64,000 bases of DNA from Saccharothrix ecbatanensis (GTDB lineage Bacteria > Actinomycetota > Actinomycetes > Mycobacteriales > Pseudonocardiaceae), in contig NZ_JACHMO010000001.1 in assembly GCF_014205015.1 (NCBI RefSeq), positions 9,625,238 through 9,689,237 on the forward strand. Reading direction: 5' to 3'. Below the pieces are notes generated by a model. That model saw nothing but the letters and a program-made list of their open reading frames with translations. It searched no databases and was not told the DNA's origin. This document shows positions 59,695 through 64,000 of this stretch, in pieces (positions within the stretch are counted from its first letter, which is position 1; each line of letters starts with the position of its first letter). The position numbers were made by a program, and so were the translations under genes.

Positions 59695-62375
59695 AGTACG
59701 AAAAGATCACGCTTGCCGCGTACCAGCCTTCCGGTGAGCAGTGGCTGAACACTTTTCGCACCGTCAAGTTCGGCGACGACTGGCGCGACGAGGCGCTCGC
59801 CCTACACAGGCTAGGCCGAGAACGGGTGGACGACCCCGCCACACTGCCGATCGACCAGCTCAACGAGTTGTTCCGGACCGTCGCCCCCGGTGTGGTGGCC
59901 ACGGCCCGCGGCGCCGCGACCAACTCGTCGACACCCTGGCTCTACGCCGAGCACGATGTTCCCGTCAACCTTGTTGCGGCAGTGGTCAACACATGGGCGT
60001 TCACGTTGGGGCCGTACCGACCGCACCCAGACCCGAGCCGCAGGCTGGAGATCGAGGAGTCGGTCCTGAAAGTAGCCACGGCGTTGAGCACCTCGATCCC
60101 CGAGTGGGAGGACGAGGTCGTGGACTTGACCGCGTCCGGGATCTCCCAGGGAGGCACGGCGGTGCCGGACCGGCGGTTGTACCAACTGCTCCCGGAGGTC
60201 CTTGCCGCGCACTTGGCGTCCCAACCGTCCGTGCTGACGAGTCGGTTCCGGGTGGTCACCAGGGCACAGGGCACGGAGCTGGTGTCCTGGCCTCCCGTGT
60301 CGAAGCGGCGGAAGGGGCGCGACTGGTTCTACTCCCTCGTCATCGGCATCACTGTGCACACTGTGCCGTTCTCACCCGTGTTCCGGGTGCACGTCACCAC
60401 CGGTATCCGCAGGTGGGTGACCGAGGACTCGGTCTCCGTCCCGAGAGACAGGGGCGTCGAGGCACTGTTCGCGGTCGCCCCTCCGTGGTCGACCGAACAC
60501 CGGCACACCCCAAGGATGTCCAGCAACTTTCTCGCCCGGGACGGCGTGAACAGTGTGGTCCGGTGGCGGAGGGGGAGCCTGGCTACTCTCCTGCCCGACT
60601 TGGACATCATGCGGCAGTACCCGTCCGCGGCGGAGGTCGCTGCGAACCCACGCCGCTGGTTGGTCGGGGTTAGCGGAGTCCAGGCCGGAGTGGTGTACCG
60701 GCACGGTCTGGGGGATCACGAGATCGAGACCGGGATCGGACCCGACGAGCGGGCCGAACTCGATCGGTGGGTCGAGGACAACCTGCGCCCGTGGTTCCAG
60801 CGCACCTCGGACATGGTCCGCACCGGACACGCCGTCAAGCCCGCTCTGCGTGTGGAGAAGCGGTTGTCCCGAGAGGAGACCAGGGAAGAAGTGGACCGGC
60901 GGATGGCGCCCGCTCGGCGGGCGGCCCTGGCACGGGCGCTCGACGGCGTTCCCTTCAAGGTCGACATCCGCTGGCAGACGGAGCGGACCCGCGACCACTT
61001 GGTAGCCGCGTTCTGCGCCTTGCTGGACCTCCCGACCCCGGATTTTGGACCGAAGGGCGACGCGGCGTGGGTGTGGACCGAGGACGGCGTCGGGGTCGAG
61101 ATGGTGTGCCACGAGTTCGACGTCACCGCGGCTTCTGCATTGGCTGGAGCAAAGAAGGGAGCTGACCGGAGGAAGCACATCACCTCCGAGATCAAGCACC
61201 GTCGCGCCCTAGTGCGCGGGTTGTTTGACCGGGACCTCAACCCCGTCCAGGAGGCAGGGGTGGTTCTCGTCGAGCTGCATGGCGAAAACAGCTTCGTCAA
61301 GGCCGGGACCGACCCGAAGACCGCTATCCGGCTGGGATGCGCCAGCGCGGGTCGGTTGAGCCAGTTCATCGAGAGGTTGGACGACGGCGAAGGGCTGGCT
61401 CACCGGGCGAGGATGGCCTGCCTCGACGGCCTGCGCCAGCTGGGGGCGGTGACCACGGCTCCACCGCGCCTCGGCGGCCTGCCCGACGGTATGTGGATGG
61501 TGGGTGTGTGGACCGCCCGGCGCCGCGCACGGGATGTGACCCGCCACGCCCACCGCGAGTTGGTCGTGGTCCGCGTCGAACCCCAGGATGGGCACTACCG
61601 GGTCGAAGGCTGGCACGACGGGCAGAAACGCTGGCTACCGTACCGCCAGTACCTGTTGTGCATGCCGGATATCGTTGCCGTCCGCCCAGGGTTCAAACAC
61701 AGGCCAACGAATGGGCTGAAGGACGGGCAGGCGTCCACGCAGCGCCAGGTCCGCTCAGTCTTGTACCAGTTGCGGAACCGGCCCACGGCGCTGATGGTCA
61801 ACTCAGAGAACATGCGCTTGTGGTGGCCTGGGGTCCGCAACTCCGAGTTGGAACGGGACATGGTCGCGTTCGGTACCGAGCCGCCGCAACGGTTGGCAAT
61901 TCTGGGGGCAGACCTCCGCCTGATCCTCATCCGCACGGGTGGCAGCCGGACAGAGGTCCCTCAATGGTATGCGATGGCACCGGAACGAGACGCGGCGGGC
62001 TTCTCCGCAGGGATATGGCGGCCCGAAAAGACGGTGACGGACAATCGGGTGTTCGCCAGCACAGCGGAAGTGCCTCACACGGTCAAGGGGATGAACCGCA
62101 GGACGAGAAAAGTGTTGCCGAGCGACACCAATACGACCACGCCGACCAAGCACATGTGGAATCCCCGCTACGTCGAGATCACTGTCGCGGGCTGTCTCTC
62201 CTCGGCGGCTTTGGAGGCTGCGGGGCGCACTGGTGAACCGGATGACCCGGCGACCTGGGCGGCTTTGGCCCACCAGCAACGCTACGTTGACGACTACGTT
62301 CCACTCTCACAACCCGCTGTCTTGCACTGGGCCAAGCTTGTCGAGGAGTACGTCCTGCCGACCGATCCGTTGTGA
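59691..62375 (+). CDS. PIWI-RE protein (prokaryotic Argonaute-related)
   Basis: From GTG 59691, coupled by GTGA to the helicase gene, the 894-residue protein carries an N-terminal module (LYAEHDVPVNLVAAVVNTWA) and an RNase H-like C-terminal part. Segments VVLVELHGENSFVKAGTDPK and TAIRLGCASAGRLSQFIERL (about 521-557) and the C-terminal HMWNPRYVEITVAGCL (about 820-836) match the PIWI-RE order. NPRYVEI may hold the diagnostic Arg and Glu. Whether a full DDE-type catalytic set remains cannot be judged by eye. Family knowledge predicts guide-dependent recognition of foreign DNA or R-loops with the helicase and nuclease. A longer upstream frame antisense to nothing real was rejected. Confidence 0.88.
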   Translation: MKYEKITLAAYQPSGEQWLNTFRTVKFGDDWRDEALALHRLGRERVDDPATLPIDQLNELFRTVAPGVVATARGAATNSSTPWLYAEHDVPVNLVAAVVNTWAFTLGPYRPHPDPSRRLEIEESVLKVATALSTSIPEWEDEVVDLTASGISQGGTAVPDRRLYQLLPEVLAAHLASQPSVLTSRFRVVTRAQGTELVSWPPVSKRRKGRDWFYSLVIGITVHTVPFSPVFRVHVTTGIRRWVTEDSVSVPRDRGVEALFAVAPPWSTEHRHTPRMSSNFLARDGVNSVVRWRRGSLATLLPDLDIMRQYPSAAEVAANPRRWLVGVSGVQAGVVYRHGLGDHEIETGIGPDERAELDRWVEDNLRPWFQRTSDMVRTGHAVKPALRVEKRLSREETREEVDRRMAPARRAALARALDGVPFKVDIRWQTERTRDHLVAAFCALLDLPTPDFGPKGDAAWVWTEDGVGVEMVCHEFDVTAASALAGAKKGADRRKHITSEIKHRRALVRGLFDRDLNPVQEAGVVLVELHGENSFVKAGTDPKTAIRLGCASAGRLSQFIERLDDGEGLAHRARMACLDGLRQLGAVTTAPPRLGGLPDGMWMVGVWTARRRARDVTRHAHRELVVVRVEPQDGHYRVEGWHDGQKRWLPYRQYLLCMPDIVAVRPGFKHRPTNGLKDGQASTQRQVRSVLYQLRNRPTALMVNSENMRLWWPGVRNSELERDMVAFGTEPPQRLAILGADLRLILIRTGGSRTEVPQWYAMAPERDAAGFSAGIWRPEKTVTDNRVFASTAEVPHTVKGMNRRTRKVLPSDTNTTTPTKHMWNPRYVEITVAGCLSSAALEAAGRTGEPDDPATWAALAHQQRYVDDYVPLSQPAVLHWAKLVEEYVLPTDPL

Positions 62376-62583
62376 TCAACGACATTTGTCTTACGGTTGA
62401 TAGTCCGTTCGGTGGTCGTGACCATGGTCGTTGGGCAAGTAGGCGTCTGGGCGACCTATTGAGCGCGGCGGCGGCAACAGTCAAGATCGAAATGCCGCTT
62501 CGCTAGACTCCTTTACTCGGCCAGTTACACTGGTGGTCGACCTGGAAGAACAGGACCAAGCACGCCGCTCAGTCGTTCTGCGA
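62376..62583. other. Short gene-free stretch before att copy 3
   Basis: No gene is visible. It should contain the right attachment arm of the PIWI-RE element. Confidence 0.5.
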
Positions 62584-62628
62584 CTGGGGGTCAAGGGGTC
62601 GCAGGTTCAAATCCTGTCGTCCCGACGG
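62584..62628 (+). repeat. att site copy 3: 45-bp tRNA-Pro(GGG) 3' end
   Basis: Identical to the other two copies. The preceding bases GCGA make GACTGGGGGTC here, a little more like an intact anticodon arm, but no 5' tRNA half precedes it. Confidence 0.92.
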
Positions 62629-62633
62629 TCGTG

Positions 62634-62668
62634 ACCAGCGGGTTCACCATGATGGTGAACCCGCTGGT
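62634..62668 (+). terminator. Terminator-like hairpin after att copy 3
   Basis: ACCAGCGGGTTCACCAT pairs perfectly with its complement, with one base between (62651), followed by TTCGTTTT. It also lies just beyond the stop of the convergent integrase gene and may terminate both. Confidence 0.85.
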
Positions 62669-62681
62669 TTCGTTTTGCGGC

Positions 62682-63887
62682 TTATGTGGTCGCGGTGTGG
62701 TCTCCTTCGGTCTGGCGTGCGGCATCGGCTGTGTCGAGGGCGTTGGCGATGACGTCGGCGGCGTCGTGTGCGACGTGGCGCAGTAGGTGGCCGTAGACCT
62801 CGGTCGTGGTGGACAGGGTCGAGTGGCGCATCGCGCGGAAGATCACGGCGAGTGGGACGCGTGAGTTGAGCATGGTGGTGGCGGCGAAGTGTCGCAGGTC
62901 GTGGACCCGGATTTTCGGTAGTCCCGCTGCGGCGGTGAGCTGGTGGAAGTGGTGCAGCACGTATTCGGGTCGTAGTGGGTTGCCGTCGCGTCGGCTGAAC
63001 ACGAGGTCGCGTCCGGGTTGGCGGAGTCGTTGGTGCTGGAGTGCGGTGACGACGCGGTCGGAGAGGCCGATCCAGGTGCGGCTGTTCTTGGTCTTCGGTG
63101 TGGTGAGGATCGGGGTGGTGTTGTTGATGTTGGACAGGGTGTGGCGGACGAAGGCGACGTGGTCGTCGAGGTGGATGTCGTGCCAGTGCAGGGCGAGTGC
63201 TTCGCCTTTGCGTAGTCCGGTGCCGATGATGATTTCGTACAGGTCGGCGAGTGGGTCGTCGTGCTCGTGGCAGTAGCGCAGGAACTTCGCGGCCTCGATC
63301 GGTGACCAGCAGGTTGGCTCGTACTTGGGTGGTCGGGGGACGAGCGCGTAGCGGGCGGGGTTGTGGGCCAGTCGTCGTTGTCGAACGGCGTCGGTGAGGG
63401 CGCTGGACAGGGTGGCGACACAGCGTCGCAGGGTGACCGGTCCGCGTCCTGAGGCGAGTTGGTTGCCGATGAACAGTGCGACGTGGTGGTGGCTGAGCGT
63501 GTCCAGTCGGGTGGTGCCGAGCGCCGGGATCAGGTCCTTCGTGACGTAGTCGTGGTAGCGGGCGACGGTTGTCGGCTTGAGCGTCAACGCCTTGGTGCGC
63601 AGCCACGTAGTCAGGTAGTCGGCGATGGTCTGCTTGTCGTCGGTGACGATGCCGGTGCGCTCGTACTCCAGCACCTTGCCCAAGGCCGCCTGCGCGTCTG
63701 TCCTGGAGGCGAACCCGCCCCGTCGCCTGGTCCGTCGCCGACCGTCCAGGGACGGCAGGTCGACCGCAAACGTCCACCGCCCGTGCGTACTGCCTGCCAG
63801 CTTGGGGCATCGTGCGCCGAGCTGCCTGCCTGCCGTGTCGCGGCAGGCGCAACGTCGGTACACCCGCCCGCGTTGAGGGTTGCCCAT
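62682..63887 (-). CDS. Tyrosine-recombinase integrase of a third element
   Basis: The 401-residue protein has a Cys-containing N-terminal arm-binding region (GRVYRRCACRDTAGRQLGARC), a core-binding domain (TIADYLTTWLRTKALTLKPT), and the catalytic domain with GTGLRKGEALAL, HDLRHFAATTML and RHSTLSTTTEVYGHL (Tyr nucleophile). It is only distantly similar to the integrase at 29049 but sits in the same position relative to an identical att core. It therefore probably also targets tRNA-Pro. The element continues beyond the right edge; 63888-64000 shows no further gene start I can support. Confidence 0.93.
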   Translation of the reverse strand: MGNPQRGRVYRRCACRDTAGRQLGARCPKLAGSTHGRWTFAVDLPSLDGRRRTRRRGGFASRTDAQAALGKVLEYERTGIVTDDKQTIADYLTTWLRTKALTLKPTTVARYHDYVTKDLIPALGTTRLDTLSHHHVALFIGNQLASGRGPVTLRRCVATLSSALTDAVRQRRLAHNPARYALVPRPPKYEPTCWSPIEAAKFLRYCHEHDDPLADLYEIIIGTGLRKGEALALHWHDIHLDDHVAFVRHTLSNINNTTPILTTPKTKNSRTWIGLSDRVVTALQHQRLRQPGRDLVFSRRDGNPLRPEYVLHHFHQLTAAAGLPKIRVHDLRHFAATTMLNSRVPLAVIFRAMRHSTLSTTTEVYGHLLRHVAHDAADVIANALDTADAARQTEGDHTATT

Positions 63888-64000
63888 CGTGACCTTCTCT
63901 CATGTCCCATGTCGCTGTCGGACGTGGAACACGAGCGTGCGCCGAGTGCGACCACACGGCGACCACAGGCGCAGTCGGAGTGAGGTTGTCCCCTTGAACC

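Larger units (their letters stand above)
48796..62628. mobile_element. tRNA-Pro-bounded element carrying a PIWI-RE system (about 13.8 kb)
   Basis: Direct 45-bp repeats at both ends bound a segment with no integrase or transfer gene. It carries an AfsR-type regulator, a Ser/Thr kinase and a four-gene PIWI-RE operon. It looks like an accretion island (cis-mobilisable element) that relies on the integrase of a neighbouring element using the same att core. Confidence 0.8.

Overview
The window is high-GC actinomycete DNA with many GTG/TTG starts and tightly overlapping operons. It carries a WhiB-type protein, an AfsR/SARP-type regulator, several STAND-TPR proteins and an AICE-type integrative element. 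A Pseudonocardiaceae-like host (Saccharothrix, Lentzea or Actinosynnema type) is my inference; no rRNA or complete tRNA is present to confirm it.

Region 1 (1-19.7 kb) starts with a leftward operon: a caspase-like/STAND/TPR protein, a GT4 glycosyltransferase, a methyltransferase and a prenyltransferase-like protein that runs off the left edge. Divergent from it are an alpha/beta hydrolase and a STAND-TPR protein. The STAND gene meets, tail to tail, a gene for a CDP-glycerol-transferase-like (GT-B fold) protein. The same STAND plus transferase tail-to-tail pair occurs again at 15.8-19.5 kb. Each transferase gene carries a perfect GGCTTCC-type tandem repeat: 9 x 7 bp inside the first gene and 15.5 x 8 bp just upstream of the second. 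Between the pairs, a 1494-bp IS4-like element with 19-bp inverted repeats and a 10-bp target duplication has split a host gene.

Region 2 (19.7-28.1 kb) is a graveyard with a few intact genes. It holds fragments of a GH26 glycosidase, a ROK protein, an endonuclease/exonuclease/phosphatase-fold protein, a nucleotidyltransferase, an integrase, an OLD nuclease joined to a UvrD-like helicase (a decayed Gabija-like locus) and a cysteine desulfurase with an internal deletion. Two apparently intact genes have HEPN-like R-x4-H motifs, and there is an N-terminally truncated PD-(D/E)XK protein.

Region 3 (28.1-48.8 kb) lies between two identical 45-bp copies of a tRNA-Pro 3' end. It is an AICE-type element: tyrosine integrase, a mirror-symmetric iteron array, DUF3987 and primase/polymerase replication proteins, an FtsK/TraB-like translocase, Spd-like membrane proteins, a long run of translationally coupled small genes ending with WhiB-like and excisionase genes, XRE regulators and a NUDIX hydrolase. 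Its cargo is a nucleotidyltransferase pair and a PIN-like nuclease.

Region 4 (48.8-62.6 kb) lies between the second and third copies of the same 45-bp core. It carries a complete PIWI-RE conflict system in one coupled operon: Cas4/RecB-like nuclease, REase-like zinc-ribbon protein, DinG-like helicase with a Z-type N terminus, and the PIWI-RE protein. A Ser/Thr kinase gene is divergent from the operon (42-bp gap), and an AfsR-type SARP-NB-ARC-TPR regulator gene converges on the kinase gene. No integrase gene lies in this segment.

Region 5 (62.6-64 kb) begins a third element, with its own tyrosine integrase next to the third att copy. None of the three tRNA copies is preceded by the 5' half of a tRNA, so the tandem tRNA-Pro island should continue to the left of the first copy.
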